A DNA stretch of 64,000 nt from Cyanobium gracile PCC 6307 (GTDB taxonomy: Bacteria > Cyanobacteriota > Cyanobacteriia > PCC-6307 > Cyanobiaceae): positions 2,753,964 through 2,817,963 of the forward strand of contig NC_019675.1 in the NCBI RefSeq assembly GCF_000316515.1, given 5' to 3'. The position numbers were made by a program, and so were the translations under genes. Below are positions 16,288-24,920 of the stretch, one piece after another (position 1 is the stretch's first letter; the number at the start of each line of letters is the position of its first letter). The notes under the pieces are model-generated. The model was given only the letters and a program-made list of their open reading frames with translations. It had not been told where the DNA came from and searched no databases.

Positions 16288-17082
16288 TCAGCGCATCACC
16301 TCCACCACCACCCCATCCCCCAGGGGCGGCACCACCGAGATGGTGCGGCCGCTGCGGCGCACCGTGGCCCCCACCATCGCCTTCAGGAACGGCTCCACCG
16401 ACCCCTGGTCGCAGCCGGCCGGGGGCTTGCCGGTGGTGTACTGCACGGGAATCACCCGACGGGCCTGCAGCTCCCGGGCCACCTCGGCCGCCTCCTGGCC
16501 GGTGTAGACCTTGCCGCCGCCGCCCACGCCGATGATCAGCACATCCGGGCGTCCCAGCAGCACCCGATCGGCGGGGCCGAGGCGGCCGGCGGTGCCACCG
16601 AGGTGGGCGATGTCGAGGCCGCCCTGGCGCCAGCGCCAGAGGGTGGCGTTGCCGAAGCGGCGGCCGCCCACCCGGTCGTGGGGGGCGGCGATGCCCTCGA
16701 TCTGCAGACCGGCCAGCCGGTAGGAGCCAGGCTTCACCAGGAACTTGCCGCTGGCCACCTGGGCGCCCTCATCCTTCAGCAGGCTGCTGGCCAGGATCAC
16801 ATCGGCGCTGACGCGGGGCACGGGAAGGCCGGCGGCACAGCCGACGGCCTGGAACGGGTTGACCAGCACCCGGGCGCCGCCCCCCTGGATCAGCAGGGCG
16901 CTGTGCCCGAGATGGGTGATCGAGACGCCGCCGCCCTTCTGGGCCACCGCCGGCATCGGCAGGGTGAGCCCGGCCGCCAGGGCCAGACCTGCGCCAAGGC
17001 GCAGCCCTGCGGTGGTGGTCCTGCGCAGGGCTGTCGCGGATCCGGTCAGCGCTGTCGCGGACCGGCTGGTGGGGTCAACCAT
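16288..17082 (-). CDS. Secreted metallo-beta-lactamase-fold protein, metal site degenerate
   Basis: 264 residues with a signal peptide: basic start, hydrophobic stretch ~26-45 and an AVA|Q cleavage site at ~47. The core resembles the UPF0173 / UlaG-like hydrolases: ITHLGHSALLIQGG, DVLIIGVGGGGKVYTGQEA and RRVIPVQYTTG. The HxHxDH metal motif, expected after DVIL, reads ASSLLKDEG, and the later metal His (IPMH in relatives) is Gln, so hydrolase activity is doubtful. It may have become a binding protein. Convergent with hisC; trpG/pabA follows upstream on the same strand with a 43-base gap. Confidence 0.7.
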   Translation of the reverse strand: MVDPTSRSATALTGSATALRRTTTAGLRLGAGLALAAGLTLPMPAVAQKGGGVSITHLGHSALLIQGGGARVLVNPFQAVGCAAGLPVPRVSADVILASSLLKDEGAQVASGKFLVKPGSYRLAGLQIEGIAAPHDRVGGRRFGNATLWRWRQGGLDIAHLGGTAGRLGPADRVLLGRPDVLIIGVGGGGKVYTGQEAAEVARELQARRVIPVQYTTGKPPAGCDQGSVEPFLKAMVGATVRRSGRTISVVPPLGDGVVVEVMR

Positions 17083-17125
17083 GGAGTTGCGTCTGGCCCC
17101 ACCGGGCCCGGGATGTGGCGCGAAA

Positions 17126-17722
17126 CTAGCAGTGGGAGGCCTGGCGCAGGAAATTGGCCAGCAGCTGGTGACCGGCCTGGGTGAGCACGCTCTCCGGGTG
17201 GAACTGCACCCCCTGCAGGTGGGGATGCTCGCGGTGCTGCAGGCCCATGATCGTGCCGTCCTCCAGCCAGGCGGTGATCTCCAGGCAGTCGGGCAGGGTC
17301 TCCCGCTCGGCGATCAGGCTGTGGTAGCGGGTGGCGGTGAGGGGATCGGGCAGCCCTTCGAACACTCCGGTGCCGCGGTGGTGGACCGGTGAGGTCTTGC
17401 CGTGCATCAGTTCGCCGGCCCGCACCACCCGCCCCCCGAACACCTGGGCCAGGCACTGGTGACCCAGGCACACCCCCAGCACCGGCACGGTGGGCCCCAG
17501 CTCCCGCAGCACCTCCAGGCAGACCCCGGCCTGGTCCGGGTCGCCGGGGCCGGGGGAGATCAGGATCGCCGCCGGGTCGAGGGCCCGGATCTGCTCCAGG
17601 TCGAGGGCGTCATTGCGTTCCACCCGCACCTCGGCGGCGAGGGGGTGGTCGGCGGCCAGTTCACCCAGGTACTGGACCAGGTTGAAGGTGAAGCTGTCGT
17701 AGTTGTCGAGGACCAGGAGCAT
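17126..17722 (-). CDS. trpG: Glutamine amidotransferase, anthranilate / aminodeoxychorismate synthase component II
   Basis: 198 residues. The class I amidotransferase triad is visible: Cys85 in GVCLGHQC, and His and Glu in VQFHPES near 170. The start [19 protein letters not shown] and [12 protein letters not shown] are diagnostic. It releases ammonia from glutamine for TrpE or PabB; in cyanobacteria one subunit often serves both, so pabA is an equally good name. It lies 9 bases downstream of dgkA on the same strand. Confidence 0.9.
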   Translation of the reverse strand: MLLVLDNYDSFTFNLVQYLGELAADHPLAAEVRVERNDALDLEQIRALDPAAILISPGPGDPDQAGVCLEVLRELGPTVPVLGVCLGHQCLAQVFGGRVVRAGELMHGKTSPVHHRGTGVFEGLPDPLTATRYHSLIAERETLPDCLEITAWLEDGTIMGLQHREHPHLQGVQFHPESVLTQAGHQLLANFLRQASHC

Positions 17723-17731
17723 GGGGACGGT

Positions 17732-18211
17732 CTAGACGCCGAGGCGGATCAGCAGAGGGGGCACAAGCAGCAGCAGGGCGATCAGCAGCGAGGAGAGCGC
17801 GGCGACGAGCACGGCGGCGGCGGCGCAGTCCTTGGCGATGCGGGCCAGGGGGTGGAACTGGCGGCCGATGGCGAGATCCACCACCGCCTCGGTGGCGGTG
17901 TTGAGCAGCTCCAGCACCAGCACCGCCGCCACCGTGAGCACCAGAACCGCCAGGCGGTCGGCGGCCAGCCGCAGCCACAGTCCCAGGCCGAACACCACGG
18001 CGCCGGTGACCACATGGATGCGGAAGTTGCGCTGGCTGGCGAAGCCGTAGGCCAGGCCCTGGGCGGCGTAGCGGAAGCTCGCCGGCAGGTCGCCCGCCAC
18101 CTTCCACGCCCCCACCCTCAGGCGCCTGCCGCGGCGGTGCACGTCGCTGGCCACGTCGCTGGCTACTTGGCGGAGGGCCGGCGGATGTTCCTCGGGAACG
18201 AACATCGGCAT
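17732..18211 (-). CDS. dgkA: Diacylglycerol kinase / undecaprenol kinase family membrane protein
   Basis: 159 residues. After a ~40-residue polar N-terminus comes FRYAAQGLAYGFASQRNFRIH, then three hydrophobic helices. The family active-site motif ELLNTATEAVVD and the later HPLARIAKDCAAAAVL are both present. It phosphorylates diacylglycerol or undecaprenol at the membrane, recycling lipid carriers. It sits in a run ybeY-dgkA-trpG on the minus strand, the usual cyanobacterial order. A later start nearer residue 40 would also be compatible with the family. Confidence 0.88.
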   Translation of the reverse strand: MPMFVPEEHPPALRQVASDVASDVHRRGRRLRVGAWKVAGDLPASFRYAAQGLAYGFASQRNFRIHVVTGAVVFGLGLWLRLAADRLAVLVLTVAAVLVLELLNTATEAVVDLAIGRQFHPLARIAKDCAAAAVLVAALSSLLIALLLLVPPLLIRLGV

Positions 18212-18273
18212 CGCACCGCCGTTGGAGGGACAAGCGGCACCCTACCGCCGATGGTCGCTGGGAACAGCCCCTG

Positions 18274-18810
18274 TCAGGAGGGGGACGCCTCCAGCAGCGC
18301 CGTCTGCCGGGCCAGCATCGCCTCCAGGCTGTCGTCATCAGGGTGATCCCAGCCCAGCAGGTGCAGCAGGCCGTGGCTGGCCAGGAACAGCAGCTCCTCC
18401 CTCAGGCCGTGGCCGGCCGCCTCGGCCTGCCGCCGGGCCGTGTCGAGGGAGATGACGATATCGCCAAGCTCCAGCCAGTCCGGCTCCGCCCCCGCCGGGG
18501 CCGGCGGCGCCTCCTCCTGGGCGGCGAAGGCCAGCACGTCGGTGGGGCCGCTGTGCTGGCGCCAGGCCTGGTTGAGCTCCGCGATCGTGGCGTCGCCAGT
18601 GAGCTCCAGCCCCAGGCTGTAGCCCGCGGCGCGAAGGGTTGGCGGCAGCTCGGGCAGCAGCTGGGCCAGCCAGGCCCCCAGATGGGCGCTCCAGAGGCTT
18701 TCGGCCACGGTGGGGTCCGCCAGCGGCTCCGGGGACGGGGCGTCGCCGGAGCCCCCGGACTCCAGGCTGAAGGCCAGGTCGATCTCCGGCGCCGCCACCG
18801 GGGTGGTCAT
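18274..18810 (-). CDS. ybeY: Endoribonuclease YbeY (16S rRNA 3' maturation)
   Basis: 178 residues. The zinc motif HGLLHLLGWDH (HxxxHxxGxxH) sits near the C-terminus, preceded by LGDIVISLDTARRQAEA and TDVLAFAAQEE as in other YbeY proteins. It acts in ribosome quality control and rRNA maturation. The N-terminal ~35 residues are acidic and poorly conserved. Its ATG overlaps the stop of the DUF3285 gene by four bases (ATGA). Confidence 0.92.
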   Translation of the reverse strand: MTTPVAAPEIDLAFSLESGGSGDAPSPEPLADPTVAESLWSAHLGAWLAQLLPELPPTLRAAGYSLGLELTGDATIAELNQAWRQHSGPTDVLAFAAQEEAPPAPAGAEPDWLELGDIVISLDTARRQAEAAGHGLREELLFLASHGLLHLLGWDHPDDDSLEAMLARQTALLEASPS

Positions 18811-19001
18811 CCGGGCAGGCTGGGACGCCCCAGCCAGGCGATCAGCAGCAGGAAACCGCTCAGGCCCAGGGCGGTGAGGCCGAAGTGGAGCAGGCTCTGG
18901 CGGCCCTTGCGCACCATGTTGCGCATGGCGAGCTTGACGAAGCTGGGGCTCTCCTCCCCCGGTGCGGCGGGGGCGGGCGGGGGGCTGGGGCGCTCGGGCA
19001 T
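18807..19001 (-). CDS. DUF3285 family small membrane protein
   Basis: 64 residues: a proline-rich N-terminus, then FVKLAMRNMVRKGRQSLLHF and one hydrophobic helix (GLSGFLLLIAWLG). This pattern is the cyanobacterial DUF3285 signature, of unknown function. It is sandwiched between prfB and ybeY with a four-base overlap on ybeY, so it is probably co-transcribed with both. Likely a single-pass inner-membrane or thylakoid protein. Confidence 0.85.
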   Translation of the reverse strand: MPERPSPPPAPAAPGEESPSFVKLAMRNMVRKGRQSLLHFGLTALGLSGFLLLIAWLGRPSLPG

Positions 19002-19022
19002 GGGGGGCGCTGCGGTGGGGGA

Positions 19023-20148
19023 TCAGGCGGCCGCGTCGGCGGCGATCTCCACACCCTGGCGCAGCAGCGACTGGATGAAGGGATCCAGATCCCCGTCCAT
19101 TACCCCCTGCACGTCGGTGGTCTCTTCGCCGGTGCGCAGGTCCTTGACCATCTGGTACGGGTGGAACACGTAGTTGCGGATCTGGTTGCCCCAGGCCGCT
19201 TCGACGATGTCACCGCGGATGTCGGCGATCTCGGCCGCCCGCTGCTCCTGGGCGATCACCAGCAGCTTGGCCATCAGCAGCGCCATCGCCTTCTCCTTGT
19301 TCTGCAGCTGGGAGCGCTCCTGGGTGCAGCGCACCGCCAGGCCGGTGGGGATGTGCAGGATCCGCACGGCCGTCTCCACCTTGTTGACGTTCTGGCCGCC
19401 GGCGCCGCCCGAACGGGAGGTGGTGACCTCCAGGTCCTTCTCGGGGATGTCGAGCTTGACCTCCTCCTCGAGTTTGGGCATCACCTCGACGCCGGCGAAG
19501 CTGGTCTGGCGCTTGTCGTTGGCGTTGAAGGGAGAGATCCGTACCAGCCGGTGGGTGCCCTTCTCGTTGCGCAGGTAGCCGTAGGCGTAGCGGCCGTCGA
19601 TCTCGATCGTGCAGCTCTTGATGCCCGCCTCCTCCCCTTCCGAGAGCTCGTCCACGGTCACCTTCATGCCGTGGTCCTCGGCCCAGCGGGTGTACATCCG
19701 CATCAGCATCAGGGCCCAGTCCTGGGCGTCGGTGCCGCCGGCACCGGCATTGATCGAGATCACCGCCCCCTCCTTGTCGTAGGGGCCGCTCAGCAGGCGC
19801 TCCAGCTCCCAGCGGTCGAGGGCCCCCTTGAGGCTCTGCAGGCCGCCGTTGGCCTCGCCGAGCAGCTCCTCATCGGGCTCCAGGTCGTACAGCTCCAGGG
19901 TGGCGCGGGCATCATCGATGGCCGCCTGCCACTGCTGCAACTGCTCCAGCTGGGCCTTCACCTCATCCAGCTGGCGCATCTGCTTCTGGGCCTGCTGCTG
20001 GTCGTCCCAGAAGCCGGGCTGGGAGGCCAGCTGCTCGAGGTCCCGCTGGCGGGCTTTCAGGGCCGGTACGTCAAAGACAGTCCTGGGCATGGCCCAGGCG
20101 GTCGGTGAGTTCGGAGAGGTCGCGCTTGAAGTCGGTGAGATCCAGCAA
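19023..20148 (-). CDS. prfB: Peptide chain release factor 2 with programmed +1 frameshift
   Basis: RF2 recognises UGA and UAA. The main reading frame carries the SPF anticodon-like tripeptide ([10 protein letters not shown]) and the GGQ loop ([14 protein letters not shown]). Upstream, in the other frame, the minus strand reads [19 protein letters not shown]...HAQDCL and then hits TGA at 20073-20071 in the context CTT TGA C, the same slippery site used in E. coli prfB. A +1 shift there joins [15 protein letters not shown]. The ATG at 20090 (MPRTVFDV) is therefore a false start. The real start is probably TTG 20148, but no strong ribosome site is visible. The gene self-regulates: when RF2 is scarce the shift is favoured. 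Confidence 0.9.
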
Positions 20149-20180
20149 GGGGAAGCGAATCCGGCGATGGCTCGACCCTA

Positions 20181-21212
20181 TCAGCGCCCCGCTTCCGGCC
20201 GCCCCGGGCGCTGCGGGGAGCGGGGCAGCCGGATCAGGGCCTCCGCAAGCAGCAGCAGCCGACTGGCGATCAGCAGTTGGGTCCGGGCTTCCTTGGGCTG
20301 CGGATCGGTGGCCTGGGGCGCCGCCGGCGACTCCGGTAGCGCCGCGCTCAGCTGCTCCCGGCAGCGGCCCAGGTCCGCCACCGCGTCAGGGGCGTCCCGC
20401 CCCTCGATGAGCGCCTCGATCCGGCTCCGGCCGCTGTCCAGCAGGCGCGGGATCAGCCCGGGCGGCATCCACTCCGCCGGGGCCCCCTGCCGGAGCAGCA
20501 GGCAGAGATCCCGGGCCGCGCTCATCACCGTGCTGCCGTGCTGCAGCTGCTGCTGGGCCCGCAGCACCGCCTCGTCCGGCTGGCCGTGGATGAGGGTCCG
20601 CTCCGCCGCCAGCTGGGGCAACCGGCGGCGCAGGCCATTGCGGCGCTCCCGCAGGGCGGCAAACGCCTCCTCCGGCTCGGGACTGTCCGGCACTCGCGCC
20701 AGGAACCGGGCCAGATCGAGCAGCCAGCCGTCACAGGAGGCCTGCCAGGCGCTGGCGGACCGCTGGCTGTAGATCTGCCGCGACACCAGCAACCCGAGGA
20801 TCACCCCCAGGATCGTCATCACCATCCGCCAGAAGACGTAGTGCCACCAGGCGTCGCCGTGGTTCATGAGGCTGCCCGCCACCATGTGCCCGCCCACCAC
20901 GAAGCCGCTGGTCAGACCGGCGGCGAAGCCGAACAGCCGCACCAGGGTCAGACCCACGAAGACGCCGAGGGCGCTGGACAGGCCGCCGAGGATGCCCGCG
21001 CCGATCACCACGGCGAGCAGTCCCAGCAGGGTGCCGATGATCCGCTCCCGCCCGGCCAGCACGCCGCCGCCGAGGTCGGTCTCGAGAATCGTGAGCACCC
21101 CCAAGGCCAGGAACAGGCCCTCCGGAAGCGCCAGATGGTGGCAGGCGGCCACCACCAGCGCCAGGACCGCCCCGTTGCGCACGATCACGGCCGACCGTCC
21201 CTGGGCTGTCAT
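20181..21212 (-). CDS. FUSC-family membrane protein (second of a pair)
   Basis: 343 residues starting at ATG 21212, which overlaps the stop of the upstream gene (ATGA). Five or six hydrophobic helices occupy residues ~10-155 (for example LALGVLTILETDLGGG and RIIGTLLGLLAVVIG), followed by a soluble, arginine-rich helical tail. The repeat RERIIGTLLG and the overall shape match the fusaric-acid-resistance / aromatic acid exporter (FUSC) family. With the adjacent gene it may form one transporter split in two. Substrate unknown. Confidence 0.7.
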   Translation of the reverse strand: MTAQGRSAVIVRNGAVLALVVAACHHLALPEGLFLALGVLTILETDLGGGVLAGRERIIGTLLGLLAVVIGAGILGGLSSALGVFVGLTLVRLFGFAAGLTSGFVVGGHMVAGSLMNHGDAWWHYVFWRMVMTILGVILGLLVSRQIYSQRSASAWQASCDGWLLDLARFLARVPDSPEPEEAFAALRERRNGLRRRLPQLAAERTLIHGQPDEAVLRAQQQLQHGSTVMSAARDLCLLLRQGAPAEWMPPGLIPRLLDSGRSRIEALIEGRDAPDAVADLGRCREQLSAALPESPAAPQATDPQPKEARTQLLIASRLLLLAEALIRLPRSPQRPGRPEAGR

Positions 21213-22003
21213 GGCGCTGCCGTCAGGGCCCGCCACCGCAGCAGGGCCTCGCGGCAGGCGTCGGCATCGATGGAGCGCAGCACGGCCGGCGCCCGCACCA
21301 TGGCGACGGCGTGGCGCAGCGCCTGCTCGAGGGCCTCGTGCCGCTGCTGCATGCCTTCACTCGCCAGGCCGGGGGCCTGGGGGCTGCGCAGCACGGCGGC
21401 GCGCACCGCGCAGTGGGCGCCGTAGGCGCCGATCAGCTCCTCCGCCCCGTCGCGGGACGTTCCGGCCAGCAGGGCATCGATCCGGCCCTCCAGACCCCGC
21501 TCACTGTCCTCCAGGCGCTGCAGCGGTGAGCGGAACCAGAACAGACGCTCGACGGCCATGCCCAGCAGCAGCCCGAGCAGGTGCCAGCCGGTCCTGTCGA
21601 CGACGTACCAGCCCCCCATCCGCTCGTGGGCCGGCACCGCCAGGATCAGGACGGTCATGATCACGGCGTTCATCAGCGTGGCCGGACTCAGCCCCAGCCG
21701 GCGTCCCAGCCGCTGGATCAGGACATAGCCGATGCCGATGGCCAGCCAGTTGTGCAGGGCCAGGGTGAGCAGCACCACCACGGCGCCGCCGAACACGGTC
21801 CCCACGATCCGCGCCAACGCCGCCTCCCGTGACGCCTCCGGTGTGGGCAGCAGGCTCCGGGCGGCGCCATAGACCACATAGAAGCCGTCGATCGCGTTGA
21901 CGTCCGGTCCGGCCGCCGCGTGGATGCCGGCCGCGAGGAACCCGGCGAACCCCACCTGCAGGGCGTTGCGGATCTGCTGGGGTGAAGGGGGACGGGGGCG
22001 CAT
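21209..22003 (-). CDS. FUSC-family membrane protein (first of a pair)
   Basis: 264 residues with hydrophobic helices at ~15-30, ~60-100, ~110-130 and ~140-160, containing REAALARIVGTVFGGAVVVLL, the same family motif as in the partner gene. A helical C-terminal part follows without membrane segments. The four-base overlap with the downstream gene implies coupled translation. Aromatic-acid or general efflux is a family-level guess. Confidence 0.7.
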   Translation of the reverse strand: MRPRPPSPQQIRNALQVGFAGFLAAGIHAAAGPDVNAIDGFYVVYGAARSLLPTPEASREAALARIVGTVFGGAVVVLLTLALHNWLAIGIGYVLIQRLGRRLGLSPATLMNAVIMTVLILAVPAHERMGGWYVVDRTGWHLLGLLLGMAVERLFWFRSPLQRLEDSERGLEGRIDALLAGTSRDGAEELIGAYGAHCAVRAAVLRSPQAPGLASEGMQQRHEALEQALRHAVAMVRAPAVLRSIDADACREALLRWRALTAAP

Positions 22004-22081
22004 CGAGCCGACGGACCATGCAGCGCCGGGAGATCAGGCCACAGGATGCCGGGCCTGCGCGGATCGGCACAGGCGGATCTG

Positions 22082-22125
22082 GTGGGGCGTGGGCGATCCC
22101 CTTAAGCTGCGCCACGACGCCCCAC
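22082..22125. other. Inverted repeat with 9-bp arms just before the glutaredoxin start
   Basis: GTGGGGCGT (22082-22090) pairs with ACGCCCCAC (22117-22125) around a 26-base loop that contains CTTAAGCT, a possible -10-like element. The right arm ends 10 bases before the ATG and could cover the ribosome-binding region. It could also be chance in a GC-rich gap. Confidence 0.35.
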
Positions 22126-22135
22126 GAGTGACCGG

Positions 22136-22459
22136 ATGGAGATCCCAGGAGTCCCCCCAGAGCAATCCGGGCAGGACGCCGTGGAGGTGAAGCCCCCCGC
22201 CAAGGTGGAGATCTACACCTTTCGCTTCTCCCCTGACTGCATCCGGGCCAAGGGTCTGCTGGACAGGCTCGGGGTCACTTACAACGAATTCATCATCGAC
22301 GACGACGAGATCAACAAGGAAGTGATGATGAAGCGCTCCGGCGGGCGCACCAGCGTTCCCCAGATCTTCATCGACGGCATCGCCATCGGCGGCTATGTGG
22401 AGCTCGCCAAGCTCCACACGGCCGGTGAGCTGGGCCCCATCCTGCGTCTGAGCGCGTGA
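22136..22459 (+). CDS. Glutaredoxin-like protein with atypical SPDC active site
   Basis: 107 residues. The GrxC/GrxD fold is clear (VEIYTF ... [24 protein letters not shown] with the cis-proline, then GG), but the redox motif CPYC/CPFC is Ser32-Pro-Asp-Cys35: the N-terminal nucleophilic cysteine is replaced by Ser. The glutathione-binding GGCDDL is GGYVEL. Classical disulfide reduction would be lost, leaving perhaps binding or a non-standard reaction. The stop overlaps the gshB GTG by four bases, linking it to glutathione synthesis, as in other cyanobacteria where the partner is a normal glutaredoxin. Confidence 0.8.
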   Translation: MEIPGVPPEQSGQDAVEVKPPAKVEIYTFRFSPDCIRAKGLLDRLGVTYNEFIIDDDEINKEVMMKRSGGRTSVPQIFIDGIAIGGYVELAKLHTAGELGPILRLSA

Positions 22460-23445
22460 GCCGCGATCGGGACGCCCAGCTGTTCGTGGTCGATCCGATC
22501 ACGCGGCTGCGGCCGGCCAAGGACTCCAGCGTGGCCCTGATGCAGGCGGCCCAGCGGGCCGGTCTGGCGGTGTGGGTCTGCACCCAGGCCGATCTTTCCA
22601 GCGCCGCTGCGGAGGACGGCCGCCACCGGCCCCGGGCCTGGGCCCAGCCGGTGCGACTGGCGGAGATGGCCGCCACCGCCGAGGGCTGGAGCGTGCCCGA
22701 TCCCTGGGTCGAGGCCGACGAGCCCCGCGACCTGCCCCTGGATCACTTCCGCTGGATCTGGATGCGCAAGGATCCGCCGGTCGATGAGGCCTACCTCTAC
22801 GCCACCCAGCTTCTGGAGCTGGCCGAGCCCTTCGGGGTGCGGGTGCTCAACTGTCCGGCGGCCCTGCGGTCCTGGAACGAGAAGCTGGGTGCGCTGCGCT
22901 TCAGCCATCTGATGGCGCCGTCGCTGGTCAGTGCCCGGGTGGAGCAGCTGGCCGCCTTCGCCGCCGGCCATGAGGAGGTGGTGCTCAAGCCCCTGGCGGG
23001 CCGGGCCGGCCAGGGGGTGGTGCGGGCCACGGCGGCGGCCCCCGGCCTGCGGTCCCTGCTGGAACTGGTCACCCTCCAGGAGACCTTGCCCGTGATGGTC
23101 CAGGCCTTTCTGCCCGCGGTCACCGCCGGCGACAAGCGGATCCTGCTGGTGGACGGGGAGCCCCTCGGCGCCGTGAACCGTTTGCCGAAGGCGGGGGAGT
23201 TCCGCAGCAACCTGGCCCTGGGTGGTGCTCCTGTCGCCGCCGACCTCACCGACGCCGAGCGGCGCATCTGCGCCGAACTGGCGCCCGTGCTGCGGGCCGA
23301 GGGGCTGTTCTTCGTCGGCATCGACGTCATCGACGGCCGGCTCAGCGAGATCAATGTCACCAGCCCCACCGGGGTGCGGGAGGTGGAGCGGCTGGGCCGC
23401 CGCCCCCTGGCCGATCAGGTGATCGAGCGCCTGCTGGCCGGCTGA
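22456..23445 (+). CDS. gshB: Glutathione synthetase
   Basis: ATP-grasp ligase joining gamma-glutamylcysteine and glycine. Family landmarks: [20 protein letters not shown] at the start, [16 protein letters not shown] (~98), [28 protein letters not shown] (~175) and the C-terminal [21 protein letters not shown]. 329 residues, about the normal prokaryotic length. The GTG start overlaps the glutaredoxin-like gene stop, so the two are translated together. It is convergent with the isochorismate synthase gene after a 12-base gap. Confidence 0.93.
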   Translation: MSRDRDAQLFVVDPITRLRPAKDSSVALMQAAQRAGLAVWVCTQADLSSAAAEDGRHRPRAWAQPVRLAEMAATAEGWSVPDPWVEADEPRDLPLDHFRWIWMRKDPPVDEAYLYATQLLELAEPFGVRVLNCPAALRSWNEKLGALRFSHLMAPSLVSARVEQLAAFAAGHEEVVLKPLAGRAGQGVVRATAAAPGLRSLLELVTLQETLPVMVQAFLPAVTAGDKRILLVDGEPLGAVNRLPKAGEFRSNLALGGAPVAADLTDAERRICAELAPVLRAEGLFFVGIDVIDGRLSEINVTSPTGVREVERLGRRPLADQVIERLLAG

Positions 23446-23457
23446 GGGCCGACCGGC

Positions 23458-24849
23458 TCAGCCGAAGCCGGCCGCCACCGGCAGGTTGAGCTGCTGCTGC
23501 AGCACCCCGAGCTTGAGCGCCACCTCCTGCAGCTCCCGCTCGGGGTGGGAGCCCCGCACCAGACCCGCCCCGGCGGTCAGCTCCAGTTGCCGGCCCCGCA
23601 GGGTGCCGCTGCGGATCGCCACCCGCAGGTCCGTGTCGCCCTCGGTGTCGATCCAGCCGATCGGGGCGGCGTAGTGCCCCCGCTCGAACGGCTCCAGGCT
23701 GCGCAGCCAGGCCATCGCCTCGCGCCGGGGCAGGCCCGCCACCGCCGGGGTGGGGTGGAGGGCTTCGGCCAGGTTGAGCGGGGCCTGACCCTGCAGTGAC
23801 GCCGTGATCGGGGTGTGCAGATGCACAAGGGAGCCGTGGCGGGCCAGCCGCGGCCGCCGCGGTCGCCGCGGATCCAGGCCCGCCTTCTGCAGCACGGCGG
23901 TGATCGTCTCCACCACCAGCTCGTGTTCGTGGCGGTCCTTGCGCGACTGGAGCAGAAGGTCGGCGGGCTCCCCCAGCGGCGCGGTGCCGGCCAGGGCATC
24001 GCTGCGCAGCTGCCCCTGCCGCAGGGTGAGCAGGCGTTCCGGCGAGGCCCCCACCAGCGCTTCCCGCTCCGAGCGCTGCCAGAGGAAGCGGCAGCTGCCG
24101 GGCTGGCTGCGGCGCAGGTGCGACAGCAGGCTGAGGGGATCGAGGGCACCATCCAGCACCAGGTGCTGGCGCACCGCCAGCACCAGCTTCTGCAGCTCGC
24201 CCCGCTCCACCAGCTCCAGGGCCCGGTCGAGGGCGGAGCGGTAGCCCGCGTGCCAGGGGGAGCCATGGGCGATGCCCACCGGGGTGCCCCGGCCCGCCGC
24301 GGAAGGGCCGCGGCCGGCCAGGGTCTCGAGCCGCCGGCGGGTGTCCCAGAGCTCCTCGGCCACGCTGCGGGCCGTGACATCGCCCCCCAGGCTGCGCTGC
24401 AGCCGCAGCCAGCAGTGGCGGCCCTGGCGGCTCAGCTGCCAGGTGGGCAGGACCGCCTGCACCCCCGCCGCCCCGGTGCCGGGGTGCAGGGGGCTCTCAA
24501 AGAAGGCGAAGGCCAGCAGCACCCGGGGCCGGGCCAGGGCCGGGCAGGGGGACGGTGCGGTGGCCAGGCGGCTGAGGCTGAGGCTGCTGAAGCGCTGGGC
24601 CAGCTCGAAGCGCCGCGGGCCGCTCAGCTCCAGGCTGTTGCACTGGCCGGCGGCGGCGATGCTCAGCCCCGGGGCGCCGTCCCAGAGGAAGCGGAAGTCG
24701 CCGCCCGTGCCCAGGTGGGTCAGGGCCACGAGGGGGTCGAGGGCGGCCATCGGCAGGGCCAGGCTGAGCACTCCCGCCTCCTCCAGACGCCGGCTGGCGG
24801 CGGTGGCTGTCGAGAGCAGCGCGGAGAAGGTGGCAGGGGCCTGCACCAA
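23458..24849 (-). CDS. menF: Isochorismate synthase
   Basis: Chorismate-binding enzyme converting chorismate to isochorismate, the first step to phylloquinone. The C-terminal catalytic half has LQKLVLAVRQHL, SPERLLTLRQGQLRSDALAGTA, the E-H-E-L-V segment after KDRH, HLHTPITA and HPTPAVAGLPR, ending TAGAGLVRGSHPERELQE. The frame is open to 24945, but that would overlap the divergent menA start; TTG 24849 or GTG 24846 keeps the whole conserved domain and leaves a ~70-base promoter gap, so I chose it. First gene of the local men cluster, on the opposite strand. Confidence 0.88.
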   Translation of the reverse strand: MVQAPATFSALLSTATAASRRLEEAGVLSLALPMAALDPLVALTHLGTGGDFRFLWDGAPGLSIAAAGQCNSLELSGPRRFELAQRFSSLSLSRLATAPSPCPALARPRVLLAFAFFESPLHPGTGAAGVQAVLPTWQLSRQGRHCWLRLQRSLGGDVTARSVAEELWDTRRRLETLAGRGPSAAGRGTPVGIAHGSPWHAGYRSALDRALELVERGELQKLVLAVRQHLVLDGALDPLSLLSHLRRSQPGSCRFLWQRSEREALVGASPERLLTLRQGQLRSDALAGTAPLGEPADLLLQSRKDRHEHELVVETITAVLQKAGLDPRRPRRPRLARHGSLVHLHTPITASLQGQAPLNLAEALHPTPAVAGLPRREAMAWLRSLEPFERGHYAAPIGWIDTEGDTDLRVAIRSGTLRGRQLELTAGAGLVRGSHPERELQEVALKLGVLQQQLNLPVAAGFG

Positions 24850-24920
24850 GGGGCCGCGGGACCGGGGCGGAAGGCTGCTCAAATGTATGGGCCTTTCCCC
24901 GCCCAACGCCCGCGGCCCCC

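Noticed and set aside
19023-20090. RF2 starting at ATG 20090
   Set aside because: The RF2-like N-terminus lies upstream in another frame joined by CTT TGA C; MPRTV is read from the shifted frame.
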